A stretch of 64,000 nt of DNA. It comes from Acinetobacter nosocomialis. Lineage in GTDB: Bacteria > Pseudomonadota > Gammaproteobacteria > Pseudomonadales > Moraxellaceae. The stretch is taken from NCBI GenBank assembly GCA_025736915.1, contig CP107049.1, positions 1,798,001 to 1,862,000 of the forward strand, written 5' to 3'. The position numbers and the translations under genes are program-made. The notes beneath the pieces were generated by a model. The model searched no databases. It had not been told where the DNA came from and saw only the letters and a list, made by a program, of their open reading frames with translations. Shown here in pieces: positions 46,320 through 55,728 of the stretch; the stretch's first letter is position 1, and each line of letters opens with the position of its first letter.

Positions 46320-46847
46320 TTAGAATGGTTTTTTTGACTCTAATATCTCACCCTTCTCACTTACTTTAAAGTATTTATAAAAAATATTTTTTCCATGATA
46401 ATACTTTACTTTTATATTATATTTTTCATCAATCCAAAACTCTGAACCAGTTCCAAAATTGACAGAATTCCCTGCACCATTCTTAAATACATTCAAAGCA
46501 TAATTAATATTCTCTCCCTCATCTACAAAATAACTAATAAATACGACTTTATCGCAAATATTTGGTAATTTTATAATTACACCTGACTCTGTTACATCAC
46601 CACCTTTTCTATCAATATATTCAAAAAAATTACTAGAAAAACTAGAAATAGCTTTACTATTTATATTTTTCACCTTACTTTTTGATGAAAAAGGTAACTG
46701 AACTGCACTAACTTTATTTAACTCATTTGATACGATCTCATTTTTTATATAGCATTTATCAGCTATATTATTAGCTGCATAAGCAGCACTAATATTAAAA
46801 CATACAATTATTAATAAAATTATTTTCTTAGACACAAATATACTCAC
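46320..46847 (-). CDS. Exported protein of the T6SS island (putative immunity)
   Basis: A 175-residue protein with a signal peptide ending AYAAN, then a mature part with two cysteines (DKCYIKN and NICDKVVF) and a beta-rich second half (GTGSEFWIDEKYNIKVKYYHGK). No family recognised. It lies 14 bases after the lipoprotein gene, so both should be on the transcript from vgrG and the effector. Its 3' end overlaps a homopolymer that may hide a longer C-terminus. Confidence 0.65.
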   Translation of the reverse strand: MSIFVSKKIILLIIVCFNISAAYAANNIADKCYIKNEIVSNELNKVSAVQLPFSSKSKVKNINSKAISSFSSNFFEYIDRKGGDVTESGVIIKLPNICDKVVFISYFVDEGENINYALNVFKNGAGNSVNFGTGSEFWIDEKYNIKVKYYHGKNIFYKYFKVSEKGEILESKKPF

Positions 46848-46861
46848 AAAAATTTAATTAA

Positions 46862-47215
46862 TTAAAGACATTTTCTTATATAATCTTTTCTATCAAAAAG
46901 ATTCATTGGAATATTATTTTCTTCATCATATGTAATGTCATATAACTTATTATCCTTCCTATCAATTCTTATCCAACCAAAAGTCGCACCATTATTAACT
47001 CCACTTTTACTTTTAACAAAAATTTTTATAAAATCTTTTTCCGAAAAATCAAAAATTATATCATCCTTATTAATACCATTAAAATCAAAATTCTTAGATG
47101 CTATTAACATCAGATCATTCTTACATTGCTTTTTTTGATCATAAGCGATTTTAGAACTTTCTGCATTGCATCCCGAAATCAGAAATAATGTAAATAAAAA
47201 AAATACAAATTTCAT
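46862..47215 (-). CDS. Lipoprotein, probable cognate immunity protein of the T6SS effector
   Basis: A 117-residue protein with a lipobox LISGC (cysteine 16), hence a lipoprotein facing the periplasm. It starts 12 bases after the effector stop, the usual place for an immunity gene. The mature part is short, polar and acidic (NKDDIIFDFSEKDFIKIFV) with no known family. Neutralising a cell-wall-attacking effector in the periplasm would require just this location. Function inferred. Confidence 0.7.
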   Translation of the reverse strand: MKFVFFLFTLFLISGCNAESSKIAYDQKKQCKNDLMLIASKNFDFNGINKDDIIFDFSEKDFIKIFVKSKSGVNNGATFGWIRIDRKDNKLYDITYDEENNIPMNLFDRKDYIRKCL

Positions 47216-47227
47216 TATAAAACCTCT

Positions 47228-49357
47228 TTAAAGTTCAGTTACGATTCTTGCTTTCACTTTGCTTAATGCATTCCGATAAACTGCTTGTTTACCATCTTCT
47301 AGCGCAAACCATCGAGCATAATTTCCATTGTACTTTTTAATATATTTTGCTACATATGTCATACCAACCAAAACTGAGGATACACAAACAAAAACTTTTT
47401 TACTTGTTGTTACTTGTGCATTTCCTCCTGAGCCACTTAGCCCCGCATTTTCATAAGCAGACCATGTTCCTGTCGGTTTATCTGTAAACAATGAAGAATC
47501 CCATCCATAATATGGTGCTGAACCATTTTTTTCCATGCCAGGAGTACCACAATGTTGATATTGTTCTGACTTAAAGTGCCTAGTTTCCACCCTATACATT
47601 TTTTCAACAATTATTGCTATATCTTTACCATATTTCTCATGAATAACTTTTAATGCATTACGTGCATCTTCCTCATTAAAAAGTTTATTTTTCTCTTGCT
47701 TAGGTTGGACAACATTACTCGGAATAGAAATATTCCCACTACAAGATAATAAGTTTATCAAATTATTTTTCTTTACAATGTTCGCCAAATAGTCACCATT
47801 TAGATTTTCAACAGTATTTGCAAATAGCTCTTTTGATAAATATTCTTTTCCATAGCGAGTTATATCAAAATGAACCCAAGTTTTAGCACCTTCACTCTTC
47901 CCATACCAAGCTGGTTCTAAATATATTTTATTTTTAGCTCTCGCACTTGATGCATTCATAAATGTACCGAAGAGAGCTGACCTTATTAAGTTCATGTCAC
48001 TCTCTTCTCTAGTGCGTTTTCCATTTTTGTTAAAATGTAGATCTAACGCTAACCCAATATGATTAACTGTAGTTCTATGCTCTCTCTGTCCATTATGACC
48101 ATCGTTGTTTTCAATACAACGATATCCTGAATCAATTTTATTAAATGTGAATTCTTTGTTATGTATTCTTTTAATATAAAATAAAGTGGCTTTTAAGATC
48201 CAAATAACCGATCTATGTATACCTGAATATTCATTTGCAAAATTGCCTAATGTCCCATTTTTATTTTTATACTGTTTTGTTCTACCTGCACCAAACCCAT
48301 TACATTGTTTTCCTCCACCATAATCTTTACATGGACATTTCATCGATTCAAAGTAAGAAGCTATTCCATATTCATCTCTGAATCTATCTAAGGCAGCTAA
48401 AACAGAACCACAAATCTTACCAGTGTCTGGAACCCCCATATAATCCCGTTGAAATTGTTTAATACATGTTGCTGTCAGTTCTGTAAATTCATCTGTTGGT
48501 AATGCTCCACCAAAACCTGCTAAGCGAATATTAACTTCTCTGATTAACTCACTTTTACCACTGGAAATACATTGAGGATTGGTTTTACAAATATTTGTAG
48601 TATTTGCTTTAGGAGTACCTCCATCTTGACTACGATCATCAATAGTCAAAATTTTAGAAACTGAACTTGCAGCTTCATTCAATGCTTTTTTAGTATCTTC
48701 ATAAAGTTGATGTGCTTTTTCTGGAAGCCCATTTTCTTGTTTTGTTTGAGAAGAAGGATTAGCTGGCCTTTTTGCTACTGGAGCTGGGGTTGTTTTTGTA
48801 CTACTAGCAGTAGGTTTATTTGTAGATTGAGCTGAGTGCTTGTGCTTAGGTTTGTCTTGGTGTGAATGATTTCCAGAAGCAGGAATATGAACTGGTAATT
48901 TAATGACTTGTCCAATACTAATCTTATTGGGATCGTCTATTTTATTTAAACGTTCTAGTGCTCGAACAGTCGTATGATTTTTTTGTGCTATTTCAAAAAG
49001 CGTATCACCCTTTTTAACAATATGTGTTTTCCTTTTATATTGTCCATTATTACCTTGATTCGTTAATGTTTTTAAATCCAAAAGGACTTTAGGACTTGTA
49101 ATTTTTACAATCATTCGGTCTTTAGACATTACAAAACTTTGTACTTTAACCATTGAGCCTTTAAACATACTTTTAATATATACATCTAAAGCAGTTCCTT
49201 TATCTTGGCTGATTTCAACAATACACCCAGATGAATTTGTTGGTCCCGCCGCGATAACTCGCCCAGTTTTCTGGTTTTTTACTACATATTGTGCTTTTGA
49301 AATTGGGCTGCCAAATAAATCTAAAATTTGTATTGTAACTAATGATTTTTTATTCAT
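47228..49357 (-). CDS. T6SS effector with LysM, peptidoglycan-binding, M15-peptidase-like and lysozyme-like parts
   Basis: A 709-residue protein, 2 bases after vgrG. Domains: about 1-95 an Ig/transthyretin-like beta region; 110-155 LysM (HIVKKGDTLFEIAQKN); 165-210 basic Pro/Ser/Thr linker; 268-325 peptidoglycan-binding helices; 380-505 an M15 D,D-peptidase-like part with GYRC, NHIGLALDLHF (H433, D439) and WVHFD (H496); 570-700 a lysozyme-like part with IVEKMYRVETRHF (E585 or E591 as acid), TPGMEKNGSAPYYGWDS. No signal peptide, as expected for a T6SS cargo. It resembles the bifunctional cell-wall effector Tse4 of A. baumannii, from memory. Dual cleavage of stem peptide and glycan is inferred. 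Confidence 0.75.
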   Translation of the reverse strand: MNKKSLVTIQILDLFGSPISKAQYVVKNQKTGRVIAAGPTNSSGCIVEISQDKGTALDVYIKSMFKGSMVKVQSFVMSKDRMIVKITSPKVLLDLKTLTNQGNNGQYKRKTHIVKKGDTLFEIAQKNHTTVRALERLNKIDDPNKISIGQVIKLPVHIPASGNHSHQDKPKHKHSAQSTNKPTASSTKTTPAPVAKRPANPSSQTKQENGLPEKAHQLYEDTKKALNEAASSVSKILTIDDRSQDGGTPKANTTNICKTNPQCISSGKSELIREVNIRLAGFGGALPTDEFTELTATCIKQFQRDYMGVPDTGKICGSVLAALDRFRDEYGIASYFESMKCPCKDYGGGKQCNGFGAGRTKQYKNKNGTLGNFANEYSGIHRSVIWILKATLFYIKRIHNKEFTFNKIDSGYRCIENNDGHNGQREHRTTVNHIGLALDLHFNKNGKRTREESDMNLIRSALFGTFMNASSARAKNKIYLEPAWYGKSEGAKTWVHFDITRYGKEYLSKELFANTVENLNGDYLANIVKKNNLINLLSCSGNISIPSNVVQPKQEKNKLFNEEDARNALKVIHEKYGKDIAIIVEKMYRVETRHFKSEQYQHCGTPGMEKNGSAPYYGWDSSLFTDKPTGTWSAYENAGLSGSGGNAQVTTSKKVFVCVSSVLVGMTYVAKYIKKYNGNYARWFALEDGKQAVYRNALSKVKARIVTEL

Positions 49358-49359
49358 TT

Positions 49360-52300
49360 TCAGCCCCTATCTTCAGTATTATTATCAATTCCAGAGTTAT
49401 TACCATTTATGCTCTGATCTTCTAAAAAGTCATCTTCATCAAAGCTATCAATTAATAGCCCCCATTCATCATCAGAACCAATTAAAACTTGAACATTTGT
49501 TGGATCAGCACTACTGATTTTTCCTGTACGTCCATGCTCATCTACAGCCCCTGAAGTAAATGAATTTGTCTCTGGAATGAATGCCTTATAGCTAAGCTTA
49601 CTAAAGTCACTTTCCCAAAATAGATCATATATATCTAAACGATTACTAAAACTTGGTGTATTAGGCATCTTAGGAACCTCATATGAAACCTTGGCTCCAC
49701 CCGTAAACAAATGCTGCCCAGCTTTACTTTCAAACTTACCGCCTGTTGTTGAAAATACACCATTGGCATTAATTTTGAGCTGTGACCCACCTGCCGTTAA
49801 TACAATTTCTTTTGGACTCGTAAGCTCGATTTTATCTTCAGTAGAAATGAGCTTGATGACTTTCTTGGCAATTGCTTCGATAGCATCATCTTGTGCTTGT
49901 AATTCGAGCTTTCCTTTTGCTGCATAAGCACGCAAACCTTTTTGTGCAGCGAACAAACTAATTTTGTCTTGTGCATGCCCAATAATATTTTTCTGTGCAC
50001 TCAAATTAATTGAACCGCTGGCACTTTCAGCAATATCTTGCGACGCTTGCAAAATAATATTTTCAGGTGTCGTCAAGGCAATACCATTTGGCGATGCTAA
50101 TAACATAAGCGCTTGTCTAAAAATCTTGCCTTGTTCTTGCTGTTTAGTATCGGAACTACTTTCTAAACCTTGGGTATAGCCCTCCATAAAGCCTTGTAAA
50201 GAACTCAATGCTTTAGAAGGTGATACTTCCAATTTACTGCCTTTACTAAAAGTTCCGCATACACTCATCATGTCAAAGTCTTTAGTCTCGACATTCGCTA
50301 AGACTTTTCCGACCTCTTTAATACTCTCAAATGGATTTTTATGAATGCGATCTTTAATGCTTGCAAGTTTACCCTTAACGATGTCGGCACCATGTTCTTC
50401 AACGTTTTCGATGAAAGCTTTTAAATTTTCCACCGCATCTTTGGCATCAGTAAAGAAAGCATTAAATTCATCTACAACGCCTTTTGCATTTCCACCTAGT
50501 GCACCAATGTCTTGAATAAAACCGCCACAGTCTTTTAAGGCGTGAATAGGATCATTATTAATACCTTCTTTAAATAAGTTCACCGTACTATTTAATGCTT
50601 GACCTGTGGTCTTTAGCTCAAGCGACTGGATGAACTTAGGTAAGCGATTAATCACGTTCAAAGCATCAGTTTGTTGCTTAGCTGCAACTTCACTGAGCAT
50701 TTTCATGCTTTCATAGCCTTGTGAAAGTAAAGATTGTGCTTGTGCAGCCTCTAAATGGTCTGCAATCGCCTGCTCTTGTGCATAGGTACTAATGAGCATG
50801 CCTTTACCCGCACGCACAGCTCCCCAAGCATCTGTTCTGAGCTCAAAGCCTTCACCTCGGCCTTGGCTCGTCTCTTGTTCTTTCGGATGGCTTAAATTAC
50901 CCAAATTCAGCTGTGTTGCTGCATGACTACTTTGGAGTTGAGTACTAATTTGTCCGGTTGTGTCATCAAAGCGTAATTGGTTAAAGCCGCTACCATTGAT
51001 TTCCTGACTGCGGATCCCGCTCAATTTTTTAGTCGCAGGAAGTTGCCCTTTTACATCGAACTTGGTGGGTGAGCGCTGCGCTTCATGGATGCGCCCAGTC
51101 ACAAATGGACGGTCGATATTACCATCAAAGAAGTCAATGACAACCACTTCACCAATACGCGGTAAGAAACGTGCGCCATAGCCTTCTCCTGCCCAAGGAG
51201 TCAGTACATCCACCCAAGCCGAGTCGGTATCATTGTCATTGCTACCTGCGCCACCATCATGGCCATGATCATCGCTACGGGTAAATAGAAAACGTACTTT
51301 AATGCGCCCCCATTCATCGACATGAATGGTTTCTCCTTGAGGTCCCACGACTTTCGCTCTTTGTGGGTAGGCAATTGGTCGATGCTGCTCTGGATTATAT
51401 TCAGGTGCAGTTTTGATTTGACGGCGTATTAGAGTCAGTTCATTACCTTGACGCTCTATATCATCGTAGCCGTGTTGATCCCAACGACTTTGGGTTAATA
51501 ACTGGCTAACTTGCTGATGTAAATCTTTAGGTAAGTTATTTTGGTTATAGAAGTTTTTAGCAATGATCAGGAACTCTTGATCTGCCCCTTCATGCTGATC
51601 AATTTCAGGGTGCTCGCGTAGATTAAACCAATAGCCGACTTGGCTATCGCGGACACTACTATAGGCTTTAAAGTATTTAGCCCGACTCGCATGCATATCG
51701 GTGAAGTGCTGATTTAGTTTTTCTAACTGACTACTACCCGAAGCGGTTGCCTGATCTTCCCCTTTTAAATCTTGCATCCAAGCGGGGCTTACGTGCCATG
51801 CTTGCTCAAGACTTAAAGTGGCTGAGTCAAAGTTATCTGAGTGTGTATGTGTGGTAACAACCGAACCATTACCTTCTTCTTGTGCAAGGGCATCGGGTTG
51901 CCAGCGCTGCACATGTACCGCTGTCGGTTGCAAACTTCGCACTGCAATAAAGCCAGTAATACTATCTTGATATTCGGTTGCGCTACTTCTGTGATAGCGA
52001 ATACTGCGACGCTCTAAAGCCTGATACTGACTATTGTCATCAATTAATCTTAGTTTTTGAGCTTGTATTGTCGCAGTAAAATGCGGAACAAAAAGCTCTG
52101 ATTCATCAATGAGCCAACTAATACCTTCACTTCGCCATAAACGCGTAAGGAAGTCATAGTCAGACTCATTGTGCTGCATGGTGAAAGGTCGAATATCATA
52201 GTTTTGACTTAACCCACCCAAGTCAAGACTTAAACTCGCAGCAAACAGTGGACTTTTTTCTTGCCACTCTTTAAATAAAACTTCGGTAATTTCTACGATA

Positions 52301-52686
52301 CTTTTATTCATAAAAACACGACTATTACGGCGTTTGTGCCATAAATTTGTCGCATCTTCTAAAGTCAGCTTATAAAGCGTTAAAGCACCATCACTTTGTC
52401 CATAACTGGCTTCAGTCACAATACCTGTTGTTCGGAACAATTGTCCCGAATCTGTGACCTGATCAACAGCGACCTGAACGCCAATAAATTGCTTCAATGC
52501 AATTTGGGCATTGGTTGAAAGGCAAATCAACTCTGCCATTAGGCCACCATTCAGCTGATGTTGGCCTTCTATACGTTGTAAGAATATTTGGTTATTGAGT
52601 AGTTCATTAGAGAACTGTACATGGATAGCACGTTTCTGAGCATTTAGCCCTATTTTTTCCAAGACACTAAATATATTAAAAAGCAT
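49360..52686 (-). CDS. vgrG: T6SS spike protein VgrG with C-terminal extension
   Basis: A roughly 1108-residue VgrG. The gp27/gp44-like N-terminus is followed by the gp5-like OB fold (KVVGPQGETIHVDEWGRIKVRF, GYGARFLPRIGEVVVIDF) and a beta-helix. A helical insert of about 200 residues precedes a DUF2345 domain (IILQASQDIAESASGSINL, KIELTSPKEIVLTAGGSQL). The last 90 residues (DEHGRTGKISSADPTNVQVL, then an acidic tail) look transthyretin-like and may dock the effector. The frame opens at a GTG at 52722; the ATG at 52686 matches the usual MLFNIFSVLEKIGL start. The T6SS core genes are not in this window. Confidence 0.93.
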   Translation of the reverse strand: MLFNIFSVLEKIGLNAQKRAIHVQFSNELLNNQIFLQRIEGQHQLNGGLMAELICLSTNAQIALKQFIGVQVAVDQVTDSGQLFRTTGIVTEASYGQSDGALTLYKLTLEDATNLWHKRRNSRVFMNKSIVEITEVLFKEWQEKSPLFAASLSLDLGGLSQNYDIRPFTMQHNESDYDFLTRLWRSEGISWLIDESELFVPHFTATIQAQKLRLIDDNSQYQALERRSIRYHRSSATEYQDSITGFIAVRSLQPTAVHVQRWQPDALAQEEGNGSVVTTHTHSDNFDSATLSLEQAWHVSPAWMQDLKGEDQATASGSSQLEKLNQHFTDMHASRAKYFKAYSSVRDSQVGYWFNLREHPEIDQHEGADQEFLIIAKNFYNQNNLPKDLHQQVSQLLTQSRWDQHGYDDIERQGNELTLIRRQIKTAPEYNPEQHRPIAYPQRAKVVGPQGETIHVDEWGRIKVRFLFTRSDDHGHDGGAGSNDNDTDSAWVDVLTPWAGEGYGARFLPRIGEVVVIDFFDGNIDRPFVTGRIHEAQRSPTKFDVKGQLPATKKLSGIRSQEINGSGFNQLRFDDTTGQISTQLQSSHAATQLNLGNLSHPKEQETSQGRGEGFELRTDAWGAVRAGKGMLISTYAQEQAIADHLEAAQAQSLLSQGYESMKMLSEVAAKQQTDALNVINRLPKFIQSLELKTTGQALNSTVNLFKEGINNDPIHALKDCGGFIQDIGALGGNAKGVVDEFNAFFTDAKDAVENLKAFIENVEEHGADIVKGKLASIKDRIHKNPFESIKEVGKVLANVETKDFDMMSVCGTFSKGSKLEVSPSKALSSLQGFMEGYTQGLESSSDTKQQEQGKIFRQALMLLASPNGIALTTPENIILQASQDIAESASGSINLSAQKNIIGHAQDKISLFAAQKGLRAYAAKGKLELQAQDDAIEAIAKKVIKLISTEDKIELTSPKEIVLTAGGSQLKINANGVFSTTGGKFESKAGQHLFTGGAKVSYEVPKMPNTPSFSNRLDIYDLFWESDFSKLSYKAFIPETNSFTSGAVDEHGRTGKISSADPTNVQVLIGSDDEWGLLIDSFDEDDFLEDQSINGNNSGIDNNTEDRG

Positions 52687-52800
52687 TTTTTTATAATCGT
52701 AAGGATATATAAACGGGTGCACTTTATAAAAAACAGAACTATCTGTCTACAAAATTATGCGCTATTTTTATCAATTTTTCTTATATTCTCACTTATTCTA

Positions 52801-52847
52801 ATATGATTAAAAAAAGCCCAACTTGAGTTGAGCTTTTTTAATCATAT
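52801..52847 (-). terminator. Terminator of gshA-dsbB at the island edge
   Basis: AAAGC(CC)AAC, TTGA, GTTGAGCTTT inside an extended palindrome (ATATGATTA at the start and TAATCATAT at the end). It lies between the dsbB stop and the vgrG start, so it insulates the island from the core operon. Confidence 0.85.
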
Positions 52848-52852
52848 TAAAC

Positions 52853-53368
52853 TTAGTTTTTAGCCGTCTTAAATACTGGATAAAAACGGAATAATTGCCA
52901 TAAACAGACCAGTAATAGCAAAACAAAATACACTAATGACCACACTGGTAAAGACTGGCCTAAAAAAGTCCAGTCAATTGCCGCACATTCACCTGAACCA
53001 GAAAGCACTTCTTGTAAAACAGCTTTCATCGGTAAAGCATCGATTAAATAATTTAAACCCGGTCCACAGCTTGGTACTTGGTCTGCTGGTAAATGCTGTA
53101 TCCAAACATGACGGCCTGCCACGCCGACTGACCATAAAATTGCAATACCTGCTAAAAATGCATAGAAGCGTTTAATCGCATTGGAAACTGGGTTATGCAA
53201 AAATGCAATGAGCGCCACAAATCCCATTGCCATTAAGCCAACACGCTGAAAAATACAGAGCGGACATGGCTCTAACCCTTTTACATGTTCCAAATACAAC
53301 GCAAAAGACATGCCGACAATGCTTGCCAGTACAAGCAGTCCACTCACCAAACGGTAACTTAATCGCAT
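52853..53368 (-). CDS. dsbB: Disulfide bond formation protein DsbB
   Basis: Four-helix inner-membrane quinone reductase that reoxidises DsbA. First cysteine pair in [14 protein letters not shown]; second pair in [10 protein letters not shown] and SGECAAIDW. 171 residues, membrane segments near 10-30, 45-65, 72-92 and 143-163. It follows gshA by 14 bases and likely shares its transcript. Confidence 0.95.
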   Translation of the reverse strand: MRLSYRLVSGLLVLASIVGMSFALYLEHVKGLEPCPLCIFQRVGLMAMGFVALIAFLHNPVSNAIKRFYAFLAGIAILWSVGVAGRHVWIQHLPADQVPSCGPGLNYLIDALPMKAVLQEVLSGSGECAAIDWTFLGQSLPVWSLVYFVLLLLVCLWQLFRFYPVFKTAKN

Positions 53369-53382
53369 GTAAAACCTCGTTT

Positions 53383-54960
53383 TTATCTATATTGTTCAAG
53401 ATATTGATCAAAACTGATCTGACTATCTTGCTCAAGTTGTTCTTGCTGCTGTAAAGATTGTGCAGCCAATTGTTCAAAATATTGTAAAGTCTCTGCACTG
53501 ATTTCATGCTTTTCATAACTTTCAGCATGCATCTGTGCCATATGACTGCCAAAGCTCCAGGTTCCACCATGCTTTAACGTGTCATCAATCACATGTGCAG
53601 ATAATGTTTCATCTACTTCATCAATGCGTTCTTGCATTACGGTCAAAGCCGAGCTGTACAGAGTTGTTGCATAGGTCTGATCGAGTAATTTGGCACAAGC
53701 CTGCATGTTCGAAATATGCTGACGTGCCCAATCTTCAATATGGTAAGACCCATTTAAATCAGTAATGGTTGCGTTTGGCGCTCGGCCACGGTTAACCACT
53801 TCTGTCTGGTTTTTCTCAATCAAATCTTGCTCAGGACATAGCAACTCAGGGCTATCACTGAGTAAGCAATAAAGTGCAAGTGCTTCAAGGAAGCCAGCCG
53901 TTGTTTCATTTACACCAATTGGTGAATATGGATTTACATCTACTGCACGAAGTTCAACATAACCCACTCCTCGATTTTGCAAGGCTTGAGATGGTGTTTC
54001 ACCTGCATGCGGCACCTGTTTTGGACGTACGAGACTGTAATATTCATTCTCGATTTGTAAAACATGGTCATTAATTTGCAACGGTTCACCAGAGGCATCA
54101 TTTAACCCTAAACGGCTAAATGGCGGGTAAGGAGAATGTACTGCTTTTTGTAAACCAGCCAGATAACCAGATAGGTTGTTATAGTGAATACCTAAACTTT
54201 TTTGTGCCGAGTTTTGGTAGCCTAAACGTCCCATACGCAGGGCTGTAGCATACGGTAAATAGTATGACCCTTTGATTAAAGGCAACAAATGATGTTCATG
54301 TCCCGTCAAGAAACAACGACAAACCGAAGGGCTCGCCCCGACTAAAAACATAACCAGTGGCGTTAAGCGAATAAAGTTACGGATAAGCCCAAAATAGCGG
54401 TGGCTACGATAATTTTGCAGACTGAGTGCTTTTAATTTTTCGTCAGTTTCATGTGCCTGCAAGGCAGTAAAAAGCGAATCTGGAAAAGATAAATTATAGT
54501 GTACGCCCGAAATCGTCTGCATACGGCGACCATAACGAATACCCAAACCACGGCGATAAAGCGTCTTGAAACGGCCAATATTAGAAGTACCGTATTGCGC
54601 TAGACGAATACGCTCCTCATTGTCATCTAGCATACACGGCATAGACAACGGCCAGAGTTTTTCACCATTTTCTAAATGACGGTGTACAACCGCATGAATA
54701 TCGGTGAGCTCATGCAAGGCATCACCAATCGTTGGCTGTGGTGAAGTAATAAACTCCATCAACGCTTCTGAATAGTCAGTTGTAATTTTTGGATGTGTTA
54801 AAGCTGAACCTAATGCTTTTGGATGTAACTCTTGTGATAAGAACCCATTACTTTGCATACGTAGGCTTTCACGTTCTATTCCACGTAACATGCCTTGTAG
54901 TAGCGACGAATCCACCCAAGCAGGAATAACTGATTGAGATGGTGTAGTGGGTTGACTCAT
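53383..54960 (-). CDS. gshA: Glutamate--cysteine ligase
   Basis: First enzyme of glutathione synthesis; joins glutamate and cysteine. Class I gamma-glutamylcysteine ligase pattern: GIERESLRM at the N-terminus, [63 protein letters not shown]. 525 residues. Upstream of dsbB in the same direction. Its partner gshB is at 15-16 kb. Confidence 0.97.
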   Translation of the reverse strand: MSQPTTPSQSVIPAWVDSSLLQGMLRGIERESLRMQSNGFLSQELHPKALGSALTHPKITTDYSEALMEFITSPQPTIGDALHELTDIHAVVHRHLENGEKLWPLSMPCMLDDNEERIRLAQYGTSNIGRFKTLYRRGLGIRYGRRMQTISGVHYNLSFPDSLFTALQAHETDEKLKALSLQNYRSHRYFGLIRNFIRLTPLVMFLVGASPSVCRCFLTGHEHHLLPLIKGSYYLPYATALRMGRLGYQNSAQKSLGIHYNNLSGYLAGLQKAVHSPYPPFSRLGLNDASGEPLQINDHVLQIENEYYSLVRPKQVPHAGETPSQALQNRGVGYVELRAVDVNPYSPIGVNETTAGFLEALALYCLLSDSPELLCPEQDLIEKNQTEVVNRGRAPNATITDLNGSYHIEDWARQHISNMQACAKLLDQTYATTLYSSALTVMQERIDEVDETLSAHVIDDTLKHGGTWSFGSHMAQMHAESYEKHEISAETLQYFEQLAAQSLQQQEQLEQDSQISFDQYLEQYR

Positions 54961-55128
54961 GCATTTGCTCGCTTATAAAAGATCACTATATACAAAATCG
55001 TGACATGATATGGATGTTGATATGATCACATCATTTCAGTTTGGCAATTTTTATCACAATCTTGTTATTTAAGACACGAAAGAATTGTGATTTTATTGAA
55101 GAATAATTGCTAAAGAGTTGTCAATATC

Positions 55129-55668
55129 ATGAACGATCAAGACATTTTAAACTTCTGGTTTTCACCTGAACTCCGTTCACTTTGGTTTGCAAAAAGTGAT
55201 GAATTTGACACAAAAATTCGTGATCAATTTGCAGACATTCATCGTCAGGCAACTCAAGCAGAACTTTGGTCTTGGCGAAAAACGGCAGAAGGTCGTCTTG
55301 CAGAGATTATTGTGCTAGATCAGTTTTCTCGCAACATTTATCGTGATCAACCCGAATCTTTTGCTTATGACAGCCTCGCTTTAGCTTTGTCACAAGAAGC
55401 AATTAGCTTGCAACTCGATGCACAGCTTAACCCTGAACAGCGCTCGTTTTTATACATGCCGTTTATGCATAGTGAATCGAAGCTAATTCATGAGTTTGCT
55501 TTAAAATTATTTCAACGCCTCGGCAATGAAATAAATTTAAGCTTTGAGAAAAAACATAAAGTGATTATCGATCGCTTTGGTCGTTATCCTCATCGCAATG
55601 CCATCCTTGGACGTGTTTCAACACCAGAGGAAACCGAATTTTTATTAGAACCGAACAGCAGTTTTTAA
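55129..55668 (+). CDS. DUF924 family protein
   Basis: A 179-residue soluble helical protein. Family motifs: DILNFWFSPELRSLWFAKSD at the N-terminus, IIVLDQFSRNIYRD, FLYMPFMHSE, RFGRYPHRNAILGRVSTPEE near the end. DUF924 has a TPR-like fold and no established function. Preceded by AAAGAG. Divergent from gshA across 168 bases with no clear operator. Confidence 0.9.
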   Translation: MNDQDILNFWFSPELRSLWFAKSDEFDTKIRDQFADIHRQATQAELWSWRKTAEGRLAEIIVLDQFSRNIYRDQPESFAYDSLALALSQEAISLQLDAQLNPEQRSFLYMPFMHSESKLIHEFALKLFQRLGNEINLSFEKKHKVIIDRFGRYPHRNAILGRVSTPEETEFLLEPNSSF

Positions 55669-55728
55669 GACTGCTTTATTTTTTAATGCTGAGTTATCCT
55701 TTCTTCCATGCTCAGCTGGGAGTTCACC

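Noticed and set aside
41629..47215. The small island genes as toxin-antitoxin modules
   Set aside because: Antitoxins act in the cytoplasm and these proteins are all exported; none has a DNA-binding or RNase motif.
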